Assembly: GCA_003539375.1 (NCBI GenBank)
Contig: DPPH01000046.1
Coordinates: 1-5,988 of the forward strand
DNA length: 5,988 bases
Source of the DNA: Clostridiales bacterium
GTDB lineage: Bacteria > Bacillota > Clostridia > Tissierellales > Dethiosulfatibacteraceae
Direction: 5' to 3'
A model generated the notes under the pieces. The model saw only the letters and a program-made list of their open reading frames with translations, did not search any database and had not been told where the DNA came from. The position numbers and the translations under genes are program-made. Shown here one piece after another: positions 5,976-5,988 of the stretch. Positions within the stretch are counted from its first letter, which is position 1. Each line of letters begins with the position of its first letter.

Positions 5976-5988
5976 TAACCATGGTTAT
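5975..5988. promoter_or_regulatory. Perfect 14-bp palindrome upstream of the -10 box, possible operator
   Basis: ATAACCATGGTTAT reads the same on both strands. It ends on the first base of the TG extension of the -10 element and fills most of the -35/-10 spacer. It reaches the window edge, so its full span is unknown. Binding by a regulator is inferred. Confidence 0.5.

Overview
The window is one strand-coherent block of anaerobic amino-acid reduction genes, all read on the minus strand, so transcription runs from high to low coordinates. The gene content is that of a Stickland-type, low-GC Gram-positive anaerobe of the Clostridia/Tissierellia kind. The evidence is two in-frame UGA (selenocysteine) genes of the glycine/sarcosine/betaine reductase family, an atypical GCEPC thioredoxin, strong AGGAGG-type ribosome binding sites and A/T-rich spacers. 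I cannot name the species.

Layout in transcription order. At the right edge there is an extended -10 promoter behind a perfect 14-bp palindrome, then a short leader. Next come a pyruvoyl-type component B subunit (grdI-like, 4593-5918) and the selenoprotein component B subunit (grdH-like, 3260-4573), which is interrupted by an in-frame UGA at 3521-3523 and has a well-formed SECIS-like hairpin just after it. A BCCT-family betaine/choline/carnitine transporter follows (1710-3215). After a 79-nt A/T-rich gap come thioredoxin reductase (trxB, 683-1630), thioredoxin (trxA, 349-666) and the start of selenoprotein A (grdA, 1-332, with UGA at 198-200), which runs off the left edge.

The genes make a nearly complete route. 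The transporter imports betaine, and GrdI/GrdH bind it and release trimethylamine while a carboxymethyl group moves to the selenocysteine of GrdA. Component C (GrdC/GrdD, not in this window) would release acetyl phosphate for ATP synthesis, and TrxB/TrxA supply the electrons from NADPH. Betaine, rather than sarcosine, is inferred mainly from the adjacent BCCT carrier.

The family is known. The less ordinary signals are regulatory: a 13-bp mRNA hairpin that buries the transporter's Shine-Dalgarno seven bases after the grdH stop, which could tie transporter translation to successful selenocysteine read-through; a run of nine G inside the transporter gene, which could switch it on and off; and a palindrome sitting in the promoter spacer. 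No intergenic stretch exceeds 80 bases, and I see no RNA genes, mobile elements or CRISPR.
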